Of a DNA stretch of 64,000 nucleotides, positions 33,747 through 43,124 are shown in pieces (position 1 is the stretch's first letter; each line of letters starts with the position of its first letter). The translations under genes were made by a program, and so were the position numbers. The stretch is taken from NCBI RefSeq assembly GCF_024298925.1, contig NZ_CP101283.1, positions 930,001 through 994,000 on the forward strand, read 5' to 3'. The DNA comes from Phenylobacterium sp. LH3H17. GTDB lineage: Bacteria; Pseudomonadota; Alphaproteobacteria; Caulobacterales; Caulobacteraceae. The notes under the pieces are model-generated. The model did not search any database. It was not told where the DNA came from and saw only the letters and a program-made list of their open reading frames with translations.

Positions 33747-33779
33747 TTGCATCGGCTCCGAAGCGGGCGTTGCATCGGC
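33747..33779 (+). promoter_or_regulatory. Direct repeat TTGCATCGGC x2 upstream of the EF-G paralogue
   Basis: TTGCATCGGC occurs at 33747-33756 and 33770-33779, 23 bases apart start to start (about two helical turns), 50-85 bases before the start codon. The geometry suits a dimeric regulator, but no factor is recognised and the repeat could be chance. Confidence 0.3.
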
Positions 33780-33829
33780 CCTGGAGGCGTCGGCTTCCGT
33801 GCGGACGCCCCGTTCACGGAGGACAGATC

Positions 33830-35854
33830 ATGGGTAAGCGTGATCCTGGCTCGGTACGCACCATCGCTCTTGTGGGAGCGGCCGGAGCCGGCAAGACAAC
33901 TCTTCTCGAAGCCATGCTGTTTGCGAGCGGCGCCATCGCCCGTCAGGGCGAAGTCGGCGCTTCGAGCGTCGGCGATGCGACCCCCGAGGCGCGAGCGCGC
34001 GGCCAGTCGGTGGAGCTGAACCTGGCGGGCTTCGAGTTCATGGGCGACCGCTACGCGGTGGTCGATTGTCCCGGCTCGACGGAGTTCGCCGCCGCAGAAG
34101 ACCTAGTCCTCCCCGCCGTCGATCTGGTGGTGGTGGTGGCCGACCCGCATCCGGGCCGCGCGGCCCTACTGCAGCCGATCTTCAAGGAACTTGAGCGCCT
34201 GGGCGTCCCCCGCGCCGTGTTCGTCAACAAGATCGACCAGGCCCGAGGCCCCCTCGACGAATTCATGGCCGCCCTGGCGCCGGCGAGCGCCGCGCCCGTG
34301 GTGGCCCGCCAGATTCCCCTGATCGACAAGGAGCATGTGACAGGCTTCGTCGATCTGGCGCTGGAGCGCGCCTACATCTACCGGCCCGGCCAGCCCTCGC
34401 AGATCGTCGACCTGCCGCAGGACGTGGCCGAACTGGAGGCCGATGCCCGGTTCCACATGCTGGAACAGATGGCCGACTATGACGACGCCCTGATGGAGCA
34501 GCTTCTCTCCGACCTGACCCCCAGCCGCGACCTGGTCTTCGCCGACCTGGTGGCCGAGATGAACCAGGGCCAGATCGTGCCGGTGTTCTTCGGCTCGGCG
34601 TCCAACGGATTCGGGGTGCGCCGGCTGCTGAAGGCCCTGCGCCACGAGACCCCCGAGGTCTCCCAGGCCGCCGCGCGGCTGGGGCTGGACGGTCCCTGCG
34701 CCTATGTCTTCAAGACCTCCTACGCCGGTCAGGCGGGCAAGCTCTCCTACGCTCGCATCCTCGGCGGGGCTTTGAAGGACGGCGACGAGCTGACCGCCTC
34801 GAACGGCGAACGCAGCCGGGCGGGGGGCCTGTTCATCGTCAGCGGCGGCGCGACCAGGAAGGTCGATCACGCGGGGGCCGGCGACGTCGTCGCCATCGCC
34901 AAGATCGAGGCCGCCCGGGCCGGCCAGGTGCTGTCCTTCGACGGTAAGGCGCGCACGCCGCAGCTCAACTTCCGTGAGCCGCTCCACCTTTATGCGATGG
35001 CGGTGGCGGCCAAGGACCGCAAGGACGACGTGCGGATGTCGGCCGCGCTCACCAAGCTCGCCGAAGAGGACCCGACCCTCCGCGTGGTGCTCGATCCGGA
35101 GACCCAGGAGACCCTGATCTTCGGCCAGGGCGAGGCCCATGTGCAGGTGACCCTGGATCGCCTGCGCCGGCGGTTCAATGTCGAGGCGGCCACCAGCCCG
35201 CCCAAGATCTCCTACCGGGAGTCCATCCGCAAAGGCGTCACCCAGCGCGGCCGGCACAAGAAGCAGACCGGCGGCCACGGCCAGTTCGGCGACGTGGTCA
35301 TCGAGATCAAGCCGCTGCCGCGCGGCTCCGGCTTCGCCTTCTCCCAGAGGATCACCGGCGGGGTGGTGCCCAAGCAGTGGATCCCGGCTGTCGAGCAAGG
35401 GGTCCGCGACGCCATGCAGAAGGGGCCGCTGGGCTTCCCCGTGACCGACGTGGAGGTGGTGCTGACCGACGGTTCCTATCACAGCGTCGACTCCTCCGAG
35501 ATGGCCTTCCGCCAGGCCGGCCGTCTGGCCATGAGCGAGGGCCTGGCCGCTTGCGGGGCCTACCTGCTGGAGCCGGTGGAAAAGCTGCACATCAACGCGC
35601 CGTCCGCCAGCACCTCGAAGATCACCCAGGCGATCTCCGCCCGGCGTGGCCAGATCCTGGGATTCGCGCCGCGCGAAGGCTGGTCCGGCTGGGACGAGAT
35701 CGAGGTCTGCCTGCCGCGCCATGAGCGCCAGGAACTGATCGCCGAACTGCGCGGCCTGACCCAGGGCCTGGGCGACTTCACCGCCGAGTTCGACCACATG
35801 GCCGAGCTCACGGGCCGTCTCGCAGAGGAGGTCAGCCGCAGCGCCGCGGCCTAG
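33830..35854 (+). CDS. Divergent elongation factor G-like GTPase
   Basis: 674 residues from the ATG at 33830 (GGAGG upstream). Domain order is that of EF-G: GTPase, domain II (YARILGGALKDGDEL), III, IV (SYRESIRKGVTQRGRHKKQT) and V (YLLEPVEKLHINAPSASTSK). The G motifs depart from EF-G: G1 is GAAGAGKT (16-23) in place of AHIDAGKT, the switch I region is DATPEARARGQSVEL, and G3 is DCPGS (79-83) in place of DTPGH, losing the catalytic His. NKID (133-136) is intact. It resembles the EF-G2/FusA2-like paralogues of unknown function, not the housekeeping factor, which should be encoded elsewhere with rpsL/rpsG/tuf. Confidence 0.87.
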   Translation: MGKRDPGSVRTIALVGAAGAGKTTLLEAMLFASGAIARQGEVGASSVGDATPEARARGQSVELNLAGFEFMGDRYAVVDCPGSTEFAAAEDLVLPAVDLVVVVADPHPGRAALLQPIFKELERLGVPRAVFVNKIDQARGPLDEFMAALAPASAAPVVARQIPLIDKEHVTGFVDLALERAYIYRPGQPSQIVDLPQDVAELEADARFHMLEQMADYDDALMEQLLSDLTPSRDLVFADLVAEMNQGQIVPVFFGSASNGFGVRRLLKALRHETPEVSQAAARLGLDGPCAYVFKTSYAGQAGKLSYARILGGALKDGDELTASNGERSRAGGLFIVSGGATRKVDHAGAGDVVAIAKIEAARAGQVLSFDGKARTPQLNFREPLHLYAMAVAAKDRKDDVRMSAALTKLAEEDPTLRVVLDPETQETLIFGQGEAHVQVTLDRLRRRFNVEAATSPPKISYRESIRKGVTQRGRHKKQTGGHGQFGDVVIEIKPLPRGSGFAFSQRITGGVVPKQWIPAVEQGVRDAMQKGPLGFPVTDVEVVLTDGSYHSVDSSEMAFRQAGRLAMSEGLAACGAYLLEPVEKLHINAPSASTSKITQAISARRGQILGFAPREGWSGWDEIEVCLPRHERQELIAELRGLTQGLGDFTAEFDHMAELTGRLAEEVSRSAAA

Positions 35855-37116
35855 GCGCCCCTATAGGCCGCGGCCCAGAAGTCGCGCAGGACGCGCGGCG
35901 GCTCGGGAGAGGTCCAGAGCTGTTGAGTCAGCAGCACGCCGACCAGCCCGGCCTTCGGGTCGGAGCGCCAAGAGGTCCCGTAGCCGCCGTCCCAACCGAA
36001 GCCGCCCGGGACGGTTTGGCTGTCGGCGGCGGCTACGGCCATGCCTAACCCCCAGCCGGCGCCGTCCAGGAACATTTCCGAGGCTTGACGCTGGACGGGC
36101 GTGAGCTGGTCGGTGGTCATGGCCTCGACCGAGGCTGGCGAGAGCACCCCCGCGCCCCCGGCCAGCATCATCTGGCCGAAGGCGGCGACATCGTCGGCTG
36201 TCGAGACCAAGCCGCTGCCGCCAGCCTGGAACCCTCGCGGGCGGCTGAACCGGCTGCTGGCGCCGCCGGCGTCGTAGAGCGTGCGCCCGCTCTCGTCGTT
36301 CGTGTAGCAGGGCGGCAGGCGGTCGAGCTTGTCGGCCGGCACGCTGAAGCCGGTGTCCTTCATGCCCAGCGGCTCGAAGATGCGCCGGCGCATGTGGGCC
36401 TCCAGGGACTGGCCCGAGACGCGCGCGACCAGCACGCCTAGGACGTCCAGGCCGGTGTGGTAGAGCCAGGCCTCGCCCGGCTGATACGCCAGAGGCAGGT
36501 CCGCGAAGGCGGCCATATAGGCGTCAGCGTCGGGGAAGCCCGGCTGATCGGGGCCGGGCGCGAGTCCGCGTTCGGCGAAGGCCCGCTGGATAGGGGCGTC
36601 CTGGGCCATGATGAAACCCAGCCCGAAACGCAGGGTCAACAGGTCGCGGACCGAGATCGGCCTGTGGGCGGGAACCGTGTCGTCCAGCGGACCGTCCAGG
36701 CGCCTCAGCACCCTGCGTCCGGCGAGTTCGGGCAACCATTTGTCGACCGGTTCGTCGAGGGCCAGCTTGCCGTCGTCGACCAGGGCCATGGCCGCCGCGG
36801 CGGTCACCGGCTTGGTGATCGAGGCGATGCGGAAGAGCGTGTCGCGGGCCATGGGCGGGGCGCCGTCGGTCGCCATTGCACCAAGCGCCTCGACCTGGGT
36901 CTCGCCGCGACGGTTGACCAGCGCGACCAGTCCGGTGACCTCGCCGCTGGAAATGTGTTTGGCCAGGTCTTCGCGCATTCGAGAGCGTCCTTCCCTTGGT
37001 TGACGGTCACTCCGGGCAAAGGCCTTACCGCCCCACAGCCCGCCAAGCGCCGCTACGCCGACGATTGCAGTCCGCCTGTCAGGTCTCAAATCGACCATGC
37101 TTCGCCCCGCGTTCAC
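35851..37116 (-). CDS. Serine hydrolase, beta-lactamase (class C/EstB) family, Tat-type signal
   Basis: 421 residues. SxxK nucleophile S99-I-T-K102 (FRIASITKPVTAA), Tyr motif in YHTGLDVLGVLVARVSG, and a C-terminal GGFGWDGGYGTSW segment in place of the KTG/HSG motif. The N-terminus DRRTAIVGVAALGGLWG looks like a twin-arginine signal, indicating export. Members are esterases, beta-peptidases or penicillin-binding-like enzymes; true beta-lactam hydrolysis is not implied. ATG at 37098 is an alternative start. It overlaps the EF-G paralogue by CTAG. Confidence 0.82.
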   Translation of the reverse strand: MNAGRSMVDLRPDRRTAIVGVAALGGLWGGKAFARSDRQPREGRSRMREDLAKHISSGEVTGLVALVNRRGETQVEALGAMATDGAPPMARDTLFRIASITKPVTAAAAMALVDDGKLALDEPVDKWLPELAGRRVLRRLDGPLDDTVPAHRPISVRDLLTLRFGLGFIMAQDAPIQRAFAERGLAPGPDQPGFPDADAYMAAFADLPLAYQPGEAWLYHTGLDVLGVLVARVSGQSLEAHMRRRIFEPLGMKDTGFSVPADKLDRLPPCYTNDESGRTLYDAGGASSRFSRPRGFQAGGSGLVSTADDVAAFGQMMLAGGAGVLSPASVEAMTTDQLTPVQRQASEMFLDGAGWGLGMAVAAADSQTVPGGFGWDGGYGTSWRSDPKAGLVGVLLTQQLWTSPEPPRVLRDFWAAAYRGA

Positions 37117-37177
37117 GTAAGCGATCGCTTAAGTATTGGAAACGCGGAAGACCGTCAAGCACCCGACCGTCGGTCGG

Positions 37178-38119
37178 TTAGTGTTTGCCGCGGTCGCGAC
37201 CGAAGTTGGGCTCGGGGCTTTCCTGGCCGGCGGCGATGATGCCGCGGCGGATCTCGCGGGTGCGCGTAAAGAGCTCATGCAACTTGTCGGCCTCCCCCCA
37301 GCGGATGGCGCGCGACAGGGCCTGCAGGTCCTCGGTGAACCGGCCCAGGATCTCCAACACCGCGTCCTTGTTGGCCACGAACACGTCGCGCCACATGGTC
37401 GGGTCGGAGGCCGCGATACGGGTGAAGTCGCGGAAGCCGCCGGCGGAGTACTTCATCACTTCGGCCTGGGTGACCTCCTCCATGTCGGCGGCGGTGCCGA
37501 CGATGTTGTAGGCGATCAGGTGGGGCAGGTGGCTGGTGACGGCCAGGACCAGGTCGTGGTGGCGGTCGTCCATCTGATCGACATTGGCGCCCAGGCTCCG
37601 CCAGAACTCGGCGAGCTTGGCGGTGGCCTCCAGATACGCGTCGTCCTGTCTTGGCTGCGGGGTCAGGATCACCCATCGGTTCTCGAACAGCTCGGCCAGG
37701 CCCGCGTCGGGGCCCGAATGCTCGGTGCCGGCGATGGGGTGGCCGGGGATGATGAAGACGTTGGCGGGCAGGGCGGCGGCCAGGGCCTCGGCGACCGAGC
37801 CCTTTACCGAGCCGACGTCGGTGGCCGTGGCGCCGGGCTTCATCGCGGCGGCGGCGGCCTGGGCGGCCTGCCCCATCGCCAGGACCGGGACGGCGAAGAT
37901 CACCAGGTCAGCGTCGGTAACCGCCTGCGCGATGTCCCCCGTCACCATGTCGGCGAAGCCCAGTTCGACGATGCGCTCGCGGTGGGCGGCGCTGGCGTCG
38001 GCGACGGCGACGTGGTCGACCACCCCGCGCTCCCGGGCGGCTCGGATCACCGACGAGCCGATCAGGCCGCAGCCGATCACCGCAATCTTCGGATAGATCA
38101 CGTCCGCCACGCCGCTCAA
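37178..38119 (-). CDS. tyrC: Prephenate/arogenate dehydrogenase
   Basis: 313 residues. NAD(P)-binding loop GCGLIGSSVIRAARERG at the N-terminus, then TDVGSVKGSV and HPIAGTEHSGPDAG, the conserved substrate-site segments of TyrA/TyrC dehydrogenases, and the helical dimer domain with FRDFTRIAASDPTMW. It converts prephenate or arogenate to the tyrosine precursor. It is last in the operon chorismate mutase, hisC-type aminotransferase, tyrC, with ATG overlapping the preceding stop by four bases. Length is normal for the cyclohexadienyl type; no ACT domain is fused. Confidence 0.9.
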   Translation of the reverse strand: MSGVADVIYPKIAVIGCGLIGSSVIRAARERGVVDHVAVADASAAHRERIVELGFADMVTGDIAQAVTDADLVIFAVPVLAMGQAAQAAAAAMKPGATATDVGSVKGSVAEALAAALPANVFIIPGHPIAGTEHSGPDAGLAELFENRWVILTPQPRQDDAYLEATAKLAEFWRSLGANVDQMDDRHHDLVLAVTSHLPHLIAYNIVGTAADMEEVTQAEVMKYSAGGFRDFTRIAASDPTMWRDVFVANKDAVLEILGRFTEDLQALSRAIRWGEADKLHELFTRTREIRRGIIAAGQESPEPNFGRDRGKH

Positions 38120-39246
38120 CCCTTCATGAAGTCGGACAGCGCCTCGACCACGGCGCGGTTGTGCTCTTCCAGGCCGATGGTGATCCGCAAATGGTCGGGC
38201 AGGCCGTAGCCGCCGACACCCCGGACGATCAGTCCGCGCGAGGCGAGGAAGCCCTCGGCCTCCTTGGCGGTCTTGCCCGGGGTCTTGGGGAAGCCCACCA
38301 GCACGAAGTTCGCCGCCGAGGGCACGGGCTCGAGGCCAAGGCCGCCAAGCTGCTGCATGAGGTAGGGCCGCCAGCGCTCGACCAGCGCCAGCGAGCGTTC
38401 CTGGAACTCGACGTCGCCCAGGGCCGCCACGGCCGCGAGCTGGGCCGGGATGTTGACGTTGAACGGCAGGCGGATGCGGTCGACGGCCGCCGCCATCTCC
38501 GGCGGCATGTAGGCCCAGCCCACGCGCAGGGCGGCCAGGCCGTGCAGCTTGGAGAAGGTGCGCGTGACCACGACATTGTCGAACTCGCGCACCATGTTCA
38601 TCCCGTCCTCGAAGGCCGGGTCGGTGGCGAACTCGGCATAGGCGCCGTCCAGCACCAACACCACACTGGGCGGCAGGCCCGCGTGCAAGCGGCGGACCTC
38701 CGAGCCGGGGATCCAGGTGCCGGTGGGATTGGCCGGATTGGCCACGAACACCAGCCGGGTGCGGCTGTCGACCTGCTTCAGCAGTTCGTCGACATCGATG
38801 GTGTAATTGGGCTCGCGGGCGGTGCGCACTTCTGCCTGGCAGGCCCGGGCGCCGATGCCGTAGGCGCCGAAGCCGAACTCGCCCTGGACGATGTTGTCGC
38901 CGGGCTCGAGGAAGGTCTGGTTCAGGAGCTGGAAGATCTCGTCCGAGCCGCAGCCGAACAGCAGCCGCTCCGGCTCCAGGCCGTAGGTCTCGCAGAGGGC
39001 GTCACGCAGGACCGGCGCGCGTCCGTCCGGATACATGTGCAGCTGGTCGAACACCGAGGTGAAGGCTTCTCGGGCCTTGGGGCTGGAGCCCAGGATGTTC
39101 TCGTTGGCCGACAGTTTGAGGGGATGCTCGACGCCGTCGACCTTCGACTTGCCCGGCACATAGGGGGCGATGTCGAGGATGCCGGGCTTGGGCGTGGGCC
39201 GGGGCGCGGCGGCGCGGTCGATGACGATGTCGGACATGGGGCTCAA
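38116..39246 (-). CDS. hisC: Histidinol-phosphate/aromatic aminotransferase, HisC family
   Basis: 376 residues. PLP lysine K233 in TRTFSKLHGLAALRVGWA; LSANEN, FVANPANPTGTW and DGAYAEF are the fold I cofactor motifs. The C-terminal RGVGGYGLPDHLRITIG binds the substrate carboxylate. HisC enzymes act on histidinol phosphate, but many also transaminate tyrosine and phenylalanine precursors, and the position between chorismate mutase and prephenate dehydrogenase argues for a role in tyrosine synthesis here. Starts at 39246 or at the second Met (39237). Confidence 0.9.
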   Translation of the reverse strand: MSPMSDIVIDRAAAPRPTPKPGILDIAPYVPGKSKVDGVEHPLKLSANENILGSSPKAREAFTSVFDQLHMYPDGRAPVLRDALCETYGLEPERLLFGCGSDEIFQLLNQTFLEPGDNIVQGEFGFGAYGIGARACQAEVRTAREPNYTIDVDELLKQVDSRTRLVFVANPANPTGTWIPGSEVRRLHAGLPPSVVLVLDGAYAEFATDPAFEDGMNMVREFDNVVVTRTFSKLHGLAALRVGWAYMPPEMAAAVDRIRLPFNVNIPAQLAAVAALGDVEFQERSLALVERWRPYLMQQLGGLGLEPVPSAANFVLVGFPKTPGKTAKEAEGFLASRGLIVRGVGGYGLPDHLRITIGLEEHNRAVVEALSDFMKG

Positions 39247-39273
39247 CGGTGGCGGACGAAGCTTGGCCCGCTC

Positions 39274-40080
39274 TTACACGTCGAAGGGCGCAGGCGCAGC
39301 CCCGATGACTCCGGAAAGTCGGCCCGGCGCCCGGGCCAGGCGTTCGTCGTCCGCCTGATAGAAGCCCATCAGGGCGAAGAGCTTTAGGCCGCCGACCTCG
39401 GCGATCAGGTCGCCGGCCACCCCGTCGCGGCCCAGGGCGTCCTCGATCGCGGCGCTGCTTCCGGGCGCGTCGGTGACCCAGAAGGTGCGGTCGTCGCCGG
39501 TGGGCTCGACCTCCACCTCGGCGACCGCCAGGCTCGATTGCGGGCCCCAGGCCATCAGGCAGGGGAGGGCCGCGAACACCTTCAGTTTCGGTTCGGCCAG
39601 CAGGCGACCCCACCAGGGCGCGTCCCCGGCCAGGGCCAGGATGGCCACGCCGCCCTGGGAGCGGGCCGCGGCCAGGGCGTCCTCGGCCTTGCCCGCCACC
39701 TTGAGCAGCGGCGCCGCGCCGAACCGAAGGCGGGCGGCCTCGACGATGCGGGAGGGATCGCGCCCGCCCCACACCGCGAGGTGGAACGGTCCCTGGCGTG
39801 AGAGGCTGTCGCCGATCAGTTCGCGCCAGATGCGCACCACCAGGCTGGGCCGGGCGGCGTCGCGCGGAGTGGCCAGCAACTTGCGCAGCAATTGGGTCTC
39901 GCGGCCGGGGCGCAGTCCGAACTTGTCACCATCGCCGGCGGCGGCCTTGGCGGCGGCTACCTGGACGGCCAGGGAGGCGCGCTCGTCGACTAGGGCCAGC
40001 AGGGCGGCGTCGATCGCGTCGATGCGCGCGCGGACAACGTCCAGCGACGGCGCAGCGGGCTTGGGATCGGCGTCGGCCAT
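39274..40080 (-). CDS. Chorismate mutase-domain protein
   Basis: 268 residues from the ATG at 40080 (GGGGGAC upstream). Residues about 12-95 form an AroQ-type helical domain (LDVVRARIDAIDAALLALVD, GRETQLLRKLLA, RIWRELIGDSL). The C-terminal 160 residues (FHLAVWGGRDPSRIVEAARL onward, with FWVTDAPGSS and KLFALMGFYQ) look like a partial prephenate dehydratase/ACT-like region without clear catalytic motifs. It should convert chorismate to prephenate at the head of the tyrosine operon. The extension may be regulatory. Confidence 0.83.
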   Translation of the reverse strand: MADADPKPAAPSLDVVRARIDAIDAALLALVDERASLAVQVAAAKAAAGDGDKFGLRPGRETQLLRKLLATPRDAARPSLVVRIWRELIGDSLSRQGPFHLAVWGGRDPSRIVEAARLRFGAAPLLKVAGKAEDALAAARSQGGVAILALAGDAPWWGRLLAEPKLKVFAALPCLMAWGPQSSLAVAEVEVEPTGDDRTFWVTDAPGSSAAIEDALGRDGVAGDLIAEVGGLKLFALMGFYQADDERLARAPGRLSGVIGAAPAPFDV

Positions 40081-40274
40081 TTTGTCCCCCGAAAACGAAG
40101 TTTCGGCGCTTAGGTCATTGCGGGGAAGGGTGCAATAGGCCCGAACGCCGCAAAAAAGTTGCACCAGAAACCGGTTGCCGCGGCCAGCCCCCCCGGCGAC
40201 GGCCTTTGCCGGCCGCCTGGACGAGGTTCGCTGCCCATGCCAGCACTTCGCCTCGGACAACGGGGGAGGCCCAG

Positions 40275-41516
40275 GTGCGCGCAGATCGCAGACAGTTGCT
40301 GAGCCTGGCCGGCGGCGCCGGACTGGCCCTTGCCACGGGTCTCCCGAGCTTGGCCCAGGATCTAACGCAGATGACCGGTGGGGTCATGCCCATCTCGAAG
40401 GCCGAGCGCCTGTCGCGGATGGCCAAGGCGCAGGACCTTATGAGGGCCCAGGGGTTGTCAGCCCTGGTCGTCGAGCCCGGCGCCGCCCTGACCTACTTCA
40501 CCGGCGTGCGCTGGAACCGCAGCGAGCGGGTCACCGCCGCGATCATCCCGGTCGAGGGCGAGACCCTGATCGTCACGCCGCACTTCGAGGAGCCCTCGGT
40601 GCGCGAGACCCTGGCCGTGCCCGGAGAGGTCCGCGTCTGGCAGGAGGACGAGAACCCCGCCGCCGTGGCCGCCGCCTGGCTGAAGGAACGCAAGCTCGCC
40701 GCCGGCAGGATCGGGGTCGAGGAGACGGTGCGGTTCTTCGTCAGTGACGGCCTGGCGCGCCTGCTGCCCGACGCGACGATCGTCTCGGGCGCGCCCATCG
40801 TGCGCGGCTGCCGGATGATCAAGTCGCCCGCCGAGATCGCCCTGATGCAGATGGCCAGCGACATCACCATCGCCGCCTACCGCCACACATGGCCCAAGAT
40901 CGAGAGGGGCATGACGCCCGGCGACATCGGCGGAATCATGAACCGTGCGACCGCCGCGCTTGGCGGCCGGCCGGAGTTCGCCCTGATCTTGCTGGGCGAG
41001 GCCAGCGCCTATCCCCACGGGTCGGACAAGCCGCAGATGGTGCGCGGCGGCCAGGTGGTGCTGATGGACTGCGGCTGCACGGTGGAGGGGTACCAGTCAG
41101 ACATCTCGCGGACCTTCGTGTTCGGCGAGCCGACGAGGAAGCAGCGGCTGGTCTGGGACCAGGTCCACCGCGGCCAGCAGATCGCCTTCGAGACCGCCCA
41201 GGTGGGGGTGGCCGCCGGCGCTGTCGACGACGCGGTGCGCGCCTATTACGAGCCGCTGGGCTACGGGCCGCGCTACCGGCTCCCGGGCCTGTCGCATCGC
41301 ACGGGCCACGGCATCGGCCTCGACGGCCACGAGCCGGTGAACTTCGTGCATGGCGAGGCGACCAGGCTGGCCCCGGGCATGTGCCTCTCCGACGAACCCG
41401 GCCTCTATATCCCCGGTGAGTTCGGGGTGCGGCTGGAGGATTGCCTGCACATGACGCCCGGCGGGCCGGAGTGGTTCTCCGTCCCGCCGCCGTCGCTGGA
41501 CAAGCCGTTCGGCTAA
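40275..41516 (+). CDS. M24 family (Xaa-Pro aminopeptidase-like) metallopeptidase, Tat-exported
   Basis: 413 residues from a GTG at 40275 behind GGGGGAGG. The N-terminus RADRRQLLSLAGGAGLALAT is a twin-arginine signal. The pita-bread catalytic domain has its metal ligands in order: Asp pair in VLMDCGCTVEGYQSDISRTF, His in HRTGHGIGLDGHE, Glu in SDEPGLYIPGEFG and Glu in RLEDCLHM. It should remove N-terminal residues preceding proline in the periplasm, or act on related creatinase-type substrates. It is divergent from the chorismate mutase gene. Confidence 0.88.
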   Translation: MRADRRQLLSLAGGAGLALATGLPSLAQDLTQMTGGVMPISKAERLSRMAKAQDLMRAQGLSALVVEPGAALTYFTGVRWNRSERVTAAIIPVEGETLIVTPHFEEPSVRETLAVPGEVRVWQEDENPAAVAAAWLKERKLAAGRIGVEETVRFFVSDGLARLLPDATIVSGAPIVRGCRMIKSPAEIALMQMASDITIAAYRHTWPKIERGMTPGDIGGIMNRATAALGGRPEFALILLGEASAYPHGSDKPQMVRGGQVVLMDCGCTVEGYQSDISRTFVFGEPTRKQRLVWDQVHRGQQIAFETAQVGVAAGAVDDAVRAYYEPLGYGPRYRLPGLSHRTGHGIGLDGHEPVNFVHGEATRLAPGMCLSDEPGLYIPGEFGVRLEDCLHMTPGGPEWFSVPPPSLDKPFG

Positions 41517-41521
41517 GCGGG

Positions 41522-42589
41522 TCAGTAGACGCGCGGCGCCGGGCCGATCGCCACCGGGCCCAGGGTGGTCTGGCCGGCCTGGAAGGTGATCGTCGCCTGG
41601 GCGACGTCGCCCGAGCCCTGGCGCGCCGCGGTGACGGCGGCCGCCGCGAGCGCCGCCTCGGGGCGGATCACGCCGGTCTGGGCCATGGCCGACAGGGCCT
41701 GGGGCGCCTCGCGCAGGGTGACCTGAAGGGAACCGGACAGCCGCCCGTCATAGCCGACCCCAAGGGTTCCGGATTGGGAGCCGACCACCGCCGATCCCGC
41801 CGTTAGGCCCGCCTGGCGCACCGTCATGCTCCCGCCGGCCGCGCCCCAGGATTTCACCGCCGCGGGCCAATCCGAGCCCTTGAAGGCGCTGATCTTTGAG
41901 AGGGTGGAGTCCCAGACCATGGAGACCGGCTTGTCGCCGGCGATCCGCGCGAACAGGCCCGAGAGCCGGGCGGCGCCATTGTCGACCCGAAACAGCACCG
42001 CGGCCTGGTCGTCGGGGCCGGCGCGCAAGTGGGTCTCGACCTTCTCGGCGGCGCTCAGGGCGAAGGGCTGGGCGCCCGGACCCGGCGAGAAGGTGAGCTT
42101 GCGGCCCTCGAAGGAGAAGTTGGGCGGGGTGTTGTCGAGCTGGGATAGGCTGGCGTGCAGCACCTCGCCCTTCACCGCCACCGGCCCGCCGATCGGGCGG
42201 ACGAAGGTGAAGCCCTCCGGCGTGGCCAGCACCCAGGTTCCAAGACCGTGGATATAGGCCTGAGTCTCCAGGCGCGGCGCGGCGAGCGCCCAGCCGGACG
42301 GCTCACGGATGCTGGCGTCCAGCAGGCTGACGTTGAGCCGGAACGGATAGCCGGTGATTCGCCGTTCTTTCCAGGCGACCTGATAGCCCGCGCTGCGCAG
42401 GCTCTCGGCGCCGGCGTCCATCCGCAACCGCGTCTCGCGATGCAGGTAGAGCCAGAAGCCGCTCCAGACCACCGCGGCCACCACGGCCACGATGAACGGG
42501 AGATAGAGGCCCATGCGTCCGCGTTTGCGGGGCGGTTCCAGATCGGGCAGAGGAGCGGGAGGTGGGATGGGTTTTGCGCGGCGGGCCAT
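41522..42589 (-). CDS. DUF2125 domain membrane-anchored protein
   Basis: 355 residues. A Pro-rich cytoplasmic N-terminus, one membrane helix (LYLPFIVAVVAAVVWSGFWL), then a beta-rich periplasmic domain (YQVAWKERRITGYPFRLNVS, PRLETQAYIHGLGTWVLATP) diagnostic of the alphaproteobacterial DUF2125 family. The family's GYPFR motif recalls AsmA/TamB-type envelope proteins. Its ATG shares bases with the start of the divergent ChaC gene (CATG). Confidence 0.85.
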   Translation of the reverse strand: MARRAKPIPPPAPLPDLEPPRKRGRMGLYLPFIVAVVAAVVWSGFWLYLHRETRLRMDAGAESLRSAGYQVAWKERRITGYPFRLNVSLLDASIREPSGWALAAPRLETQAYIHGLGTWVLATPEGFTFVRPIGGPVAVKGEVLHASLSQLDNTPPNFSFEGRKLTFSPGPGAQPFALSAAEKVETHLRAGPDDQAAVLFRVDNGAARLSGLFARIAGDKPVSMVWDSTLSKISAFKGSDWPAAVKSWGAAGGSMTVRQAGLTAGSAVVGSQSGTLGVGYDGRLSGSLQVTLREAPQALSAMAQTGVIRPEAALAAAAVTAARQGSGDVAQATITFQAGQTTLGPVAIGPAPRVY

Positions 42590-43124
42590 GTCGATCGAGC
42601 GTTGGGTCTTCGGTTACGGATCACTGATGTGGCGGCCGGGTTTTGCGTTCCAGGAGCGCCAGCCTGCGACCCTACACGGGCGACGCCGCGCCTTCTGCAT
42701 CTATTCGGTGCATCACCGGGGCACCTATGAACGTCCGGGCCTGGTCCTGGGTCTCGCGCCGGGTGGCGCGGTGCGCGGCGCGGCCTATCGGATCGCCGAG
42801 GCCGACTGGCCGGAGGTCTACGCCTATCTGCGCGAGCGCGAGCAGCCTACCGAGACCTATGTGGAGGGGAGCGCCAATATCCGCCTGGCCGACGGGCGGC
42901 GGGTGGCGACCCTGGTTTTCTTCTCCGACGTCCACCATCCGCAATGGGCCGGCGCGCTCAGCCTGGAGCGTCAGGCCGACCTGATCGCCGGCGCGAGGGG
43001 GCTGTCGGGGCGCAATGTCGACTACCTGCGCGACCTGATCGAACACCTGCGCGAGGACGGCGTGCGAGACCACGCCATGGAGACCCTGCTGGGCATGGTC
43101 GAGGCGCGCGAGCTGGCGGCCTAG
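42588..43124 (+). CDS. Gamma-glutamylcyclotransferase, ChaC type
   Basis: 178 residues from the ATG at 42588; an ATG at 42567 with GGAGG upstream would add seven residues. The N-terminus WVFGYGSLMWRPGF is the ChaC fingerprint, and QPTETYVEGSANIRL carries the catalytic Glu region. It degrades glutathione to 5-oxoproline and Cys-Gly. It is divergent from the DUF2125 gene with overlapping start codons and overlaps the plsC-type gene by CTAG. Confidence 0.87.
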   Translation: MSIERWVFGYGSLMWRPGFAFQERQPATLHGRRRAFCIYSVHHRGTYERPGLVLGLAPGGAVRGAAYRIAEADWPEVYAYLREREQPTETYVEGSANIRLADGRRVATLVFFSDVHHPQWAGALSLERQADLIAGARGLSGRNVDYLRDLIEHLREDGVRDHAMETLLGMVEARELAA

